Of a DNA stretch of 21,291 bases, positions 13,509 to 21,051 are shown piece after piece. The stretch comes from an archaeon (GTDB taxonomy: Archaea; Thermoproteota; Nitrososphaeria; Nitrososphaerales; UBA183), in NCBI GenBank assembly GCA_021786335.1, contig JAJYNM010000017.1, forward strand, positions 1 to 21,291. The letters run 5' to 3'. Under the pieces are notes generated by a model, which was given only the letters and a program-made list of their open reading frames with translations, did no database searches and was not told the DNA's origin. How positions within the stretch are numbered: the first letter of the stretch is position 1; each line of letters starts with the position of its first letter. The translations under genes were made by a program, and so were the position numbers.

Positions 13509-15008
13509 ATGGCGCCGAGCGTACGCAAGCTCGTGAGTAAAGCCGTAGGCAAGGTCAAACAGACGAGACAGACGCTGACCCCGGATAACCTGACCAAGTT
13601 CATCGACTCTAGGTTCGGCTTCACCAACACCATGCTGAGGCCGGCTCCGTCTTACAGCCTGAACCCATTCTACTGGCTCGGGGCCCTGGCGATAATGGCC
13701 TTCGGCATCCAGGTTGTGACAGGTTTCCTCATGCTCCTCTACTATGTTCCAACCCCCGCGCAGGCATACGCCAGCACCATACTGATCATGCAGTCGGTTC
13801 CCTTTGGGGAACTCATCGAAACGGTGCATCTGTACGGCGCATATGCGATGATCCTCCTGACCTTCCTTCACCTGATGCGCGGCTACTTCGCCTCAGCCCA
13901 AAAGAAGCCGAGGGAACTGATGTGGATCACAGGGATGATAATGGGCATAGTCACGCTTATGATGGGGCTCACTGGCTATCTCCTTCCGTGGACTGTTGTA
14001 TCGAAGTCAGCCACAGATGTCTCGATCAGCATGATTGGACTGCTGCCTCCCCAGCTCGCCGGCATAGTGACCTACCTAGCCGCAGGCAACACTGGGAACA
14101 CGGCTGAGCTGACCAGATTCTTCGACCTGCACGTCCTGATACTCCCAGCTGTGCTGATCCTTCTCTTCGCCGGCAAGATGTACATGTTCGAGATGCATGG
14201 AGCTTCCGAGCCTCCTACAGGGCTGAAAGGGGAAGTCACATATCATCAGTGGTTCCCTGGTGTGCTCTCGTACCTCATGATGATAGGCGCGGTCTTCTTC
14301 GGCCTCCTCCTCGCCGCGTCCGTGCTCTTCCCTCTTGCGCTCCCTCCAGAGTACTCCATCGCCGCGGCGGCCAGCTACACAGCCCGGCCGGATTGGTACT
14401 TCATCGCACTCTACCAGCTCCTGAAGTTGGGGATGTTCGCCGGGGTCCATGAGCCCGATGCGATGGCGTTCGTCACAGTCGGCCTCGTGCTCGCGGTCAT
14501 CCTTCCATTCGTCGACAGGAACCAGAGGAAGAATCCGCTGCAAAGACCGGTCTACTCTACGGTAGGGCTGGTGTTCATAGTGGAGCTTGTCTGGCTCACT
14601 GTATGGGGATACCTCACCCCCGGCCAGGACATACCGATACCTCAGTCGATAGCCGGGCTGGCGATCCCAGCGCTGATAACCATAGGCGCAGTCTGGATCG
14701 TCTGGCGGAGGAGGCACGCACGGACGCCAAGTCTAGCGCCTCAGTCCACTGCCGCCCAGGGATCTGGCGGCTCCCTGATGAGGGTGATGAGGACCCCCTT
14801 CAAGGTCCCCGCCTTGACCGGGAGCTTCGTGGTACTTCTCCTCGTGGGGAGCATCGCATTCGCCTCTTTCGTAAACACGTTCAGCGCCATTCAGAGCGAG
14901 GCAGGGATCTTCCTTTTCAGTCTGGCGACGCTGGTGGGCAGCTTCGCATTTATGGCGCTCATCGTGAAGAGGCTCGTCAGAATCAACGAGAGAGCCAGGC
15001 AGGCATGA
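13509..15008 (+). CDS. Cytochrome b of a bc1/b6f-like complex
   Basis: Quinol-oxidising membrane core of complex III. 499 residues with about 11 membrane segments, including both the haem domain and the region that is subunit IV in b6f, plus a C-terminal extension with two more hydrophobic segments (about 430-485). The first haem-ligand pair H107/H121 is normal. In the second, H208 is present, but the residue 15 further on, the cytochrome b6 spacing, is K223 in FAGKMYMFEMHG. The Qo site carries PDWY (294-297) in place of PEWY, and GYLLPW (156-161) is intact. The gene starts two bases after the Rieske stop and overlaps the next gene by ATGA. Confidence 0.95.
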   Translation: MAPSVRKLVSKAVGKVKQTRQTLTPDNLTKFIDSRFGFTNTMLRPAPSYSLNPFYWLGALAIMAFGIQVVTGFLMLLYYVPTPAQAYASTILIMQSVPFGELIETVHLYGAYAMILLTFLHLMRGYFASAQKKPRELMWITGMIMGIVTLMMGLTGYLLPWTVVSKSATDVSISMIGLLPPQLAGIVTYLAAGNTGNTAELTRFFDLHVLILPAVLILLFAGKMYMFEMHGASEPPTGLKGEVTYHQWFPGVLSYLMMIGAVFFGLLLAASVLFPLALPPEYSIAAAASYTARPDWYFIALYQLLKLGMFAGVHEPDAMAFVTVGLVLAVILPFVDRNQRKNPLQRPVYSTVGLVFIVELVWLTVWGYLTPGQDIPIPQSIAGLAIPALITIGAVWIVWRRRHARTPSLAPQSTAAQGSGGSLMRVMRTPFKVPALTGSFVVLLLVGSIAFASFVNTFSAIQSEAGIFLFSLATLVGSFAFMALIVKRLVRINERARQA

Positions 15009-15265
15009 CGACCGTCCGGCGTGACACGCGGACCCTCGCAGCGATTCCCCTCTCCGTGTACCTGGTGGTGGTGGGGATTTCGCTGTGGTTCTTCAACCCC
15101 ATAACGCAGCAGAACCAGTTTGCTGCACTTTTCGCCTCTGAGTTGTTCACAGTAGCGATGATGTTCTATGTGTACCTGCATGAGGACTTCGACCGCTTGG
15201 CTGCACTCTGGTTCGGGGCGTGGTGGTTCGCAATCTGCGTTATGCTAAGTCTGGCATTCCTATAG
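15005..15265 (+). CDS. Small membrane protein of the bc complex operon
   Basis: 86 residues, with three hydrophobic stretches (about 12-29, 39-56 and 64-85) and conserved-looking aromatic residues (SLWFFNP, LWFGAWWFA). The ATG overlaps the cytochrome b stop (ATGA), so it is translated with it and is probably a small subunit of complex III or of a bc-oxidase supercomplex. Ammonia-oxidising archaea also carry a small membrane protein gene after Rieske and cytochrome b, from memory. No cofactor ligands are visible. Confidence 0.75.
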   Translation: MTTVRRDTRTLAAIPLSVYLVVVGISLWFFNPITQQNQFAALFASELFTVAMMFYVYLHEDFDRLAALWFGAWWFAICVMLSLAFL

Positions 15266-15476
15266 CGGACTCCCACAGACCTGCGAATGCTCTATCGATG
15301 GTTTGGCTCTTCATCGGATACCTCAGACGGCTCTTCCCAAAAACCCCTTCATCTAGAGCAGCGTGAAAGACGAGCAATCAAGATATAGACTTTTGCGCCC
15401 GCCTGGATACCGTAGAGCTCATCGCAGTACATCGGCTTTCAATGCCTCGAAACTTTCGCGCCTGGGCTACCTCCCG

Positions 15477-16175
15477 TTACTTTCCAGACTTTGGCACCAA
15501 GACAGCGTCTGTTATCTCCAGGTGACCGGAGTCCCCCCTCCAGTGCCTGACTGCCGACCTCACCTCGACCTTCCGCGAGAATGGAGGGCAATCGAGGACG
15601 AAGGTCTCTCCCTCGCCCCCTTCGAGGCCCACGTGGAACCTGTACTTCTTGCCTAAATCGACCAGCTCGCTTATGGCGTCCTCGTCCAGCTCTCTCCCAA
15701 GCCAGCTCTGGTCCAGCCCCAGGGCCGACACGCTCACGACGATGACTGAGAAGCCGTCGCCCACGAGCTTCCGCAGGTGGGCCTCAGGGTCGACCCCCCA
15801 GAGAGGCGACAGGCACTTTAGGTCCACGGCCTCGCAGACCTTCTCGACCCTGGTCTTCTGGTAGACGCTGGCCAACGCCCCTGTGTAGACCCCCTCCAAG
15901 CTGAACCTCGCCTTGGCCTCCGTGATGGCCCTCTCGAGGTCTGCCAGCTCCTCCTCCTTCACCCCCTCGGTGCGGGTGGTGACCTGGGGGACACCCATAG
16001 CCTCCGCCTGCAGCGCGGTCCATCTCAGGTTGGGATAGTGGAACATGTACGACATCTCCGACCGGGGAAAGAGGGTCACTAAGCAGGCAAGCTCGTCTTT
16101 CTTCGAGGCCAGCCAGGCGGCGTAAGTTGAGTCCTTCCCTCCGGAGAAGAGCACGCCGACCTTCGTGCCAGACAC
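15477..16175 (-). CDS. dph6: Diphthine-ammonia ligase (Dph6)
   Basis: Carries out the last step of diphthamide synthesis on elongation factor 2, using ATP and ammonia. 232 residues, typical of the archaeal form. The ATP-pyrophosphatase P-loop SGGKDS is at 11-16. The family-specific motif EGGEGETFVLDCP (about 185-197) and GVYTGALASVYQKTRVE (about 95-111) are present. The start is GTG (16175), one base after the stop of the methyltransferase gene upstream, so the two are translated together. It converges on the cytochrome b operon across 211 bp in which I see no gene. Confidence 0.93.
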   Translation of the reverse strand: MSGTKVGVLFSGGKDSTYAAWLASKKDELACLVTLFPRSEMSYMFHYPNLRWTALQAEAMGVPQVTTRTEGVKEEELADLERAITEAKARFSLEGVYTGALASVYQKTRVEKVCEAVDLKCLSPLWGVDPEAHLRKLVGDGFSVIVVSVSALGLDQSWLGRELDEDAISELVDLGKKYRFHVGLEGGEGETFVLDCPPFSRKVEVRSAVRHWRGDSGHLEITDAVLVPKSGK

Positions 16176-16176
16176 C

Positions 16177-16959
16177 TCAGAGCTTTACGGCTTCGATGAT
16201 GAGGTGCAGGGGGACCTCCTGGGCCCCCGGGCCGTCGAGGTCCCCGTCCTGCTGCTCCATGTCGACGAACTCCCTCGTGGGCTCCGGCTCCTCCAGGGCT
16301 GTTATCGCCATGCCCTTGGAGCGCAACACCCTGGCGTACCAGTTCAGTGGCCTGTGGTAGCTCACAGTATAGGCCCTGGTCCCGTCCCCTGTGTTCCAGG
16401 GTACCTTCTCGTGGAACAGCTCCCTGTATCCCCTGACCTTTCTGTAGACTGCCCGCGGCTCTCCCATCGCCTTCTCGGCGACCCATCCTGAATTCGACAT
16501 CGTGTCGAAGCAGGGGTGACAGATGCTGGCTACGAGCCGCCCTCCTTTCTTCAGGACGCGGGCGGCCTCCCGCACGGCCCCCTCGGCGTCGGCCATGTCC
16601 ATCAGGCTCATGTTCGCGAAGACGACGTCGAACCTGCCTCCGGGGACCCCTTTCAGCCTGGCGGCGTCGGCGCGGAGGTACTTCACGCCTGCGGAGCCAT
16701 GCCTCCTGGCGTTCCGGATCATCCTGGGCGAAGCGTCGACGGCGGTCACGTCTGCGCCCTGGCGCGCTAGGCGGCGAGAGAGGTATCCGTTCCCGCAGCC
16801 AAGGTCGAGGACCCGCTTCCCAGAGCATTCCCCGAGGACCCCGAGCAGGCCAGGGTCGATGAGGGTCCTGTGCCAGAGGTCCCCTTCGTCTCCCTGCTTC
16901 CGGTCGTACCAGTCGGAGAGGTCGTTCCACCCGTTACAGCGATCGAGCTTGCCGGGCAC
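16177..16959 (-). CDS. Class I SAM-dependent methyltransferase
   Basis: 260 residues. Motif I is VLDLGCGNGYLS (about 50-61), the acidic ribose contact is in VTAVDAS, and an ADAARL segment (motif III) precedes DVVFANMSLMDM (motif IV). A VLKKGGRLV strand and a small-molecule-type C-terminus follow. The substrate is not evident; it resembles UbiE/Tam-like enzymes in general. The frame is open to 17037, but the start is probably GTG at 16959: a TATA-like box lies 22-31 bp upstream, and a longer start would run through the srp54 promoter. It is coupled to dph6, the gene after it, but diphthamide methylation is normally done by Dph5, a different fold, so I do not link it to that pathway. Confidence 0.8.
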   Translation of the reverse strand: MPGKLDRCNGWNDLSDWYDRKQGDEGDLWHRTLIDPGLLGVLGECSGKRVLDLGCGNGYLSRRLARQGADVTAVDASPRMIRNARRHGSAGVKYLRADAARLKGVPGGRFDVVFANMSLMDMADAEGAVREAARVLKKGGRLVASICHPCFDTMSNSGWVAEKAMGEPRAVYRKVRGYRELFHEKVPWNTGDGTRAYTVSYHRPLNWYARVLRSKGMAITALEEPEPTREFVDMEQQDGDLDGPGAQEVPLHLIIEAVKL

Positions 16960-16980
16960 ATAGGGGCCTGACTCCAGTTC

Positions 16981-16990
16981 ATCTAAAAAG
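16981..16990 (-). promoter_or_regulatory. TATA-like box of the methyltransferase-dph6 operon
   Basis: On the minus strand CTTTTTAGAT, 22-31 bp before the GTG at 16959. It is back to back with the srp54 box about 10 bp away. Confidence 0.5.
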
Positions 16991-17000
16991 TGCGTGAACC

Positions 17001-17009
17001 CTATTAAAG
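17001..17009 (+). promoter_or_regulatory. TATA-like box of the srp54 operon
   Basis: CTATTAAAG lies 27-35 bp before the srp54 ATG at 17036, ruling against the longer in-frame start at 16994. Confidence 0.6.
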
Positions 17010-17035
17010 AACCGCAGAGGGCGGGCTTCCGTTTC

Positions 17036-18358
17036 ATGCTAGACTCGCTGCGCGAAGGGCTTCAGGCGGCCGTCCGCAAGCTTGTGGGGGCCAACCTAGT
17101 CGACGAGAAGTCTGTGAAGGAGTTCGTCAGGGACCTCCAGAGGGCGCTGATCCAGACCGATGTCAACGTGAGGATAGCGCTTGAAGTAACCGAAAGGGTC
17201 CAAAAGAGGGCCCTAGAAGATAGACCGGCAGCCGGGGTGACGAAGAAGGACCAAATCGTATCCATACTGTACGAAGAGCTCGCCCGGCTCCTCGGCGGGG
17301 AGGGAGGGCTGCCCCTTAGCAAGGAGAGGACCAACGTCTTGGTGATGCTCGGGGTGCAGGGCTCAGGGAAGACCACTACGACAGCGAAGCTCGCGCGCCT
17401 GTATTCGAAACGAGGCTTCAGGGTCGGGGTCGTAGCCGCGGACACTTTCAGGCCGGGGGCCGTCGCCCAGTTGAAGACGCTCGCAGCCGCTACAGGGGTC
17501 GAGGTCTACAGCGACGAGAAGGAGAAGGACTCCGTGAAGATAGCGAAAGCGGGGAAGAAACAGCTCGAAGGCTCGAAGAACCTGATAATCATCGACACGG
17601 CTGGGAGACATAAGGAGGAGAAGGGGCTCCTCCAGGAGATGAAGGACGTGGTTGGCGGAGTAAGACCGGACGCCACGATCCTTGTAATCGACGGGACCAT
17701 AGGGCAGCAGTGCTACAGCCAGGCCCTGGCGTTCCACCAGGCGGCGCCCGTGGGGGGAATCGTGGTCACGAAGCTGGACGGTGCTGCGAAAGGAGGAGGA
17801 GCCCTAGCTGCTGCGGCGGCCACGGGAGCGAAGGTACTCTTCATCGGGACAGGGGAGAGGATTGACGACCTCGAGGAGTTCGTGCCTACCAGGTTCGTAG
17901 GCAGGCTCCTCGGGATGGGCGACCTGAAGGCGCTCATGGACATGGTCAGGGAGTCCGAGGTGGTGGTGGACGAGAAGATGACCCAGCGGGTGATGTCTGG
18001 GAAGATGACGATGAATGACCTGTTGGTGCAGTTCGAACAGATGAAGAAATTTGGCTCGCTCAAGAAGATCCTAGAGCACATCCCTGGGTTCTCTGGTCAG
18101 GTCGACGCGAAAGAGCTCGACAAGGCAGAGGATAGGGTGAAGGTCTACAGGTCGATCATCCAGTCTATGACTGTTGACGAGAAGAACAACCCTGAGACCA
18201 TCAACTCATCCAGGCTCAGGCGCATTGCGAAGGGGTCGGGGCGGAGCGAGAAGGACGTCAGAGAGCTCCTGAGCAGATACAAGCAGATGAAGGCCCTAGT
18301 GAAGACGAGCAAAGGGCGTGAAATGCGCCAGATGATGCGTCGTATGGGTGAAGGATAG
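17036..18358 (+). CDS. srp54: Signal recognition particle GTPase SRP54
   Basis: Binds signal sequences on 7S RNA and docks with FtsY to send ribosomes to the membrane. 440 residues, the expected length. The N-terminal helical domain (1-90) starts MLDSLREGLQ. The GTPase domain has G1 GVQGSGKT (107-114), the insertion-box region with DTFRPGAVAQL, G3 DTAGRH and G4 TKLDGAAKGG. The M domain (about 300-440) has Met-rich helices (MTMNDLLVQFEQMKKF, MRQMMRRM) that bind signal peptide and RNA. It leads a packed operon in which pus10 begins on the very next base after the stop. Confidence 0.97.
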   Translation: MLDSLREGLQAAVRKLVGANLVDEKSVKEFVRDLQRALIQTDVNVRIALEVTERVQKRALEDRPAAGVTKKDQIVSILYEELARLLGGEGGLPLSKERTNVLVMLGVQGSGKTTTTAKLARLYSKRGFRVGVVAADTFRPGAVAQLKTLAAATGVEVYSDEKEKDSVKIAKAGKKQLEGSKNLIIIDTAGRHKEEKGLLQEMKDVVGGVRPDATILVIDGTIGQQCYSQALAFHQAAPVGGIVVTKLDGAAKGGGALAAAAATGAKVLFIGTGERIDDLEEFVPTRFVGRLLGMGDLKALMDMVRESEVVVDEKMTQRVMSGKMTMNDLLVQFEQMKKFGSLKKILEHIPGFSGQVDAKELDKAEDRVKVYRSIIQSMTVDEKNNPETINSSRLRRIAKGSGRSEKDVRELLSRYKQMKALVKTSKGREMRQMMRRMGEG

Positions 18359-19489
18359 GTGCCAGGAGAAGCCCCGGCATACAGGTTGTGCCAACTATGC
18401 TCTGAGAGGCAGAGCGCGGGGACCAAATCCTTCCAGGTGGTGCCTGGAAGGGATTGCTTTGTATGCGAAGGGACCTTGGACGATATCCCGAAGATGGCCG
18501 AAGCTGCTACGCGAAGGCTCCGGCCATATGAATTCAAGACCTTTGCCGTGGGGGTGACGCTCCCGGAGGGGGTGCAGGAGCGAGAGGATGAGCTCAGATC
18601 GATGCTCAGGCTGAAAGGATACGAGACGGTCAAATCCCAGATAGCAAGGTTGGTCGCTGGGAGAATCTCCGAGGCAACGCACAGGAGGGTGGACAAGGCC
18701 AACCCCGACGTCTCAGTCCTCGCCGACTTCGGAAGAAGGGAGACGATGGCCTCATCAAAGCCTGTGTTTTACTACGGGAGATACACGAAGCCGCCAGGGG
18801 TCGCCCAGAGGAGGACCCTCTGCGACGCATGTCGGGGGAGGGGGTGCACAGAGTGCAAGTGGACAGGGTTCAAGGTCGTCCCAAGCGTGGAAGGAGGGCT
18901 GAGGAAGAAGATAGGGAGACTAGTCGGGAGCGAGAAGATGATTTTCACGTGGCTTGGGAGCGAAGATGAGGACAGCAAGGTCTTCCCTCCTGGGAGACCC
19001 TTTGTAGTCGAAATCAAGGGTCCGAAGAAGAGAAGGCTCGTCGGAAAGTTCAGGTCGCGTGTTGGAGGCGGCCTTGTGAGCGTGTCTTCTGGAAGGATGC
19101 TCCCGTCCAAACCTGTCAGGATACCTTCGTTCCGCTTTGAGACGCGAATCAGGGCGACCGCGGCTTCCAGGGTTCCACCGGAAGGGATTTCGGACCTGCA
19201 CGCCAGGTTCCACAAAACCGCCGTGACCTTCGATAGGCCCGGCAGCAGGCCGGCAATCAAGACGGTTTACCGGGTGAGGGCCAGGGCAAGGGGGAGGACG
19301 CTTCTGATAGATGCCGAGCTGGACGGAGGGCTCCCGGTGAAGCGGTTCGTGAACGGGGAGCTCGTCTCACCGTCGGTGTCGGAAGTCTTAAAAACTGAAG
19401 TCAGTTGCCGCAGTTTCGACATCTGTAGAGTCAGGGAGATAGGAGCATTCAGGTTTGCCGAAATCACATGGGATAAGGAGAAGAACTAG
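18359..19489 (+). CDS. pus10: tRNA pseudouridine synthase Pus10
   Basis: Makes pseudouridine at positions 54 and 55 of the tRNA T-loop in archaea. 376 residues, starting with GTG immediately after srp54. The N-terminal THUMP-like part has CxxC pairs C11/C14 and C33/C36 for zinc. A second zinc-knuckle candidate is C155, C158, C163, C166. The catalytic loop reads LGSEDEDS (199-206), with D203 at the position of the catalytic Asp in the usual GRED motif. The normal Arg is Ser201 here. PGRPFVVEI (211-219) follows, as in the family. The end overlaps L21e by 35 bases. Confidence 0.93.
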   Translation: MPGEAPAYRLCQLCSERQSAGTKSFQVVPGRDCFVCEGTLDDIPKMAEAATRRLRPYEFKTFAVGVTLPEGVQEREDELRSMLRLKGYETVKSQIARLVAGRISEATHRRVDKANPDVSVLADFGRRETMASSKPVFYYGRYTKPPGVAQRRTLCDACRGRGCTECKWTGFKVVPSVEGGLRKKIGRLVGSEKMIFTWLGSEDEDSKVFPPGRPFVVEIKGPKKRRLVGKFRSRVGGGLVSVSSGRMLPSKPVRIPSFRFETRIRATAASRVPPEGISDLHARFHKTAVTFDRPGSRPAIKTVYRVRARARGRTLLIDAELDGGLPVKRFVNGELVSPSVSEVLKTEVSCRSFDICRVREIGAFRFAEITWDKEKN

Positions 19490-19739
19490 GTCTCTTCTGA
19501 GGTCTTCGGCCAAGAAGGGCCTGAGCAGCCTACTCGTAGAGTACTCTCCAAATGACAAAGTCGTGATCAAGATAGATCCCACACAGGTGAAGGGGATGCC
19601 CCACAGGCGGTTCAACGGCCTGGTGGGGACTGTGACTGAGGTTGGGAGGCGGGCGGTCACAGTGGATGTTAATGTAGGCGACAAGGTGAAGAAGCTCACC
19701 GCTAGGAAGGAGCACGTCGTGAAGATGGGGGGAAGCTGA
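19455..19739 (+). CDS. rpl21e: Large-subunit ribosomal protein L21e
   Basis: 94 residues, close to the usual 95-100. The N-terminus PKSHGIRRRTRSLLR is diagnostic. A KOW/SH3-like core (about 35-90) with GLVGTVTEVGRRAVTV follows. The start is a TTG inside the pus10 end, supported because the conserved N-terminus begins exactly there. Its stop overlaps the rpoF start (TGATG). Confidence 0.96.
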   Translation: MPKSHGIRRRTRSLLRSSAKKGLSSLLVEYSPNDKVVIKIDPTQVKGMPHRRFNGLVGTVTEVGRRAVTVDVNVGDKVKKLTARKEHVVKMGGS

Positions 19740-20062
19740 TGCCGGAGAAGGAGGAGAAGAGGCTGCTTTCGATTCCCGAGGCCAACCAAATCCTCGCGAA
19801 GATAGACATGGAAAAAGCTGATCAGATACAGAAGAGGACACTGGACTACACAACCAAATTCTCGAAGGCCGAAGCTGACTCTGCGAAGAAGCTAAGGAGG
19901 CAGCTGGAAGACGAAGCCGGGCTGAGCGAGGAGGAGGCCGTCGAATTGGTCAACATAGCGCCGAAGTCTGTGGAAGAACTGAGGACGTTCACCTCGGGGT
20001 GGAGGAAACTGCTCTCAACAGAGACCCTCGAGAAGATACTGAAGATACTCCACAAATCCTAG
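19739..20062 (+). CDS. rpoF: RNA polymerase subunit F (Rpb4 homologue)
   Basis: Forms the polymerase stalk with RpoE (Rpb7). 107 residues. The N-terminal part has the SIPEANQIL tip, and the C-terminal HRDC-like helical bundle has LSEEEAVELVNIAPKSVEEL (about 62-81) and a closing LEKILKIL helix. The gene overlaps rpl21e by one base in TGATG, so the four genes srp54 to rpoF are one transcription unit. RpoE is not in the window. Confidence 0.94.
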   Translation: MPEKEEKRLLSIPEANQILAKIDMEKADQIQKRTLDYTTKFSKAEADSAKKLRRQLEDEAGLSEEEAVELVNIAPKSVEELRTFTSGWRKLLSTETLEKILKILHKS

Positions 20063-20073
20063 TCAGGACAGCG

Positions 20074-20081
20074 TTAAATAA
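20074..20081 (+). promoter_or_regulatory. TATA-like box before the DUF655 gene
   Basis: TTAAATAA sits just after the rpoF stop and predicts a start near 20105, leaving a leader of about 100 nt before the ATG at 20207. Confidence 0.5.
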
Positions 20082-20142
20082 CAAGGCGGCTACATATGCC
20101 TGTCGAAGGAGCATGGGGGAGGACATCTTGTTCATCGTTCTT

Positions 20143-20198
20143 TGTAGCGCCGTGGAGTCCTCCACGCGATAGGGCGAACGAAAGAGAGGTGTAGCGCT
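20143..20198 (+). promoter_or_regulatory. Structured 5' leader of the DUF655 gene
   Basis: CGTGGAG-TC-CTCCACG (20151-20166) forms a tight 7-bp hairpin. It is bracketed by two copies of TGTAGCGC (20143-20150 and 20190-20197), and AGCGC of the first can pair with GCGCT of the second to close an outer stem. The structure ends 8 nt before the start codon. No open reading frame of note fits here. Confidence 0.4.
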
Positions 20199-20206
20199 GG
20201 GAGTTG

Positions 20207-20761
20207 ATGCCAGCAGACAAGAAGTATGAGGAGTTCGCTTACGTGTTGGGCTTTATGCCGAGAGGGAAGTCGACCGTCATCAAAGGGAGGGAGGGCCCCA
20301 TGGTGGAGGCAATAGGAGAAGAAAGGCTGACCCTGCTGGAACTCCTGGCCATTGAAAACAAGGACTTCGACACCGGAGAGAAGGTGAGGATAGGGAAGGA
20401 AGGCAGAGAAAAGATAGTCAGCGTCCTCGGAAAACTCACTTACGAAGAGCTCTCGCCGGAGGCCAAGGCCTCACTCCCGGTGGTGGTGGAGACCTTGGTG
20501 AAGGAGAACGAGAAAAAATATGTCGCCTACTTCAATGACCTGCAGCCGCTTACGCCGCGGCTCCATGGGCTAGAACTCATTCCGGGTATCGGCAAGACGT
20601 TCATGAAGGAGATAGTCGAGATGAGGGAGAGACAGCCGTTCATTACCTTCGACGACGTCCAGACAAGGGTGGGGCTGAGGGATCCCGCCAAGATGATAGC
20701 GAAGAGGATCGTCGAGGAGCTGGCAGGGGACTCCAGAATCAGCGTCTTCGTCAAAAAGTAG
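20207..20761 (+). CDS. DUF655 protein (OB-like plus helix-hairpin-helix)
   Basis: 184 residues, usual for this archaeal family, which commonly sits next to rpoF. It starts KKYEEFAYVLGFMPRGKS, with a beta-rich N-terminal half (about 1-75). The C-terminal half has a helix-hairpin-helix, HGLELIPGIGKTFMKEIVEM (about 121-140), and a second one around TRVGLRDPAKMIAKRI, which suggests nucleic-acid binding. The role is not established; location argues for RNA or translation. Start ATG 20207; a TTG directly before it is less likely. Confidence 0.88.
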   Translation: MPADKKYEEFAYVLGFMPRGKSTVIKGREGPMVEAIGEERLTLLELLAIENKDFDTGEKVRIGKEGREKIVSVLGKLTYEELSPEAKASLPVVVETLVKENEKKYVAYFNDLQPLTPRLHGLELIPGIGKTFMKEIVEMRERQPFITFDDVQTRVGLRDPAKMIAKRIVEELAGDSRISVFVKK

Positions 20762-20884
20762 GTTACATACTCTGCATACTTTCTCCGCTGCTAGGTCCAG
20801 AATGATGGGCTCTCTCACGCACGCACATGGGGGCAGAGGCATGCAAGCACAGACACTCGTGCCAACAATCAGAACACAAACCGA

Positions 20885-21025
20885 TTAGAGACGCGAAAGC
20901 GCTGGCGGGGGGTACCCTGTGTTCCGGTTAATCTTCGTAATCTTTCCCGTCTTATCAATCCCCAAGTAATCCACAGCCTTCTGCTTTGCCCTTTCCTCGA
21001 CCCATTTGCTCGGTGCGACGAAGTC
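20885..21025 (-). pseudogene. Possible gene remnant, 46 codons between stops
   Basis: Between TAA codons this frame reads like protein (SKWVEERAKQKAVDYLGI then DKTGKITKINRNTG), charged and helix-forming, but has no ATG and only a late GTG. It may be the last piece of a decayed gene or chance. I recognise no family. The rest of the 20762-21051 spacer shows only short CACG repeats and the promoter of the next gene. Confidence 0.25.
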
Positions 21026-21031
21026 TTAAGA
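21024..21031 (+). promoter_or_regulatory. TATA-like box of the last gene
   Basis: TCTTAAGA, a perfect palindrome, is 21-28 bp before the ATG at 21052, fitting a leaderless start. Confidence 0.4.
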
Positions 21032-21051
21032 ATCACCCGGTATTGCACGCC

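Noticed and set aside
15266..15476. Spacer between the bc operon and dph6
   Set aside because: I looked for RNA genes, promoters and frames. Only a weak CGATG/CATCG hairpin and a shadow frame were seen, and both flanking genes end here.
16079..16930. 283-codon minus-strand frame
   Set aside because: Arg/Gly/Pro-rich shadow of the real methyltransferase frame, which contains DLGCGNG.
16960..17037. Longer start for the methyltransferase and for SRP54 (from 16994)
   Set aside because: Both extensions would run through the opposing promoter boxes and add residues not seen in their families.
20097..20195. Short frames in the DUF655 leader (32 codons from 20097, 19 codons from 20112)
   Set aside because: Too short, no protein-like features, and the region is better explained as structured leader.
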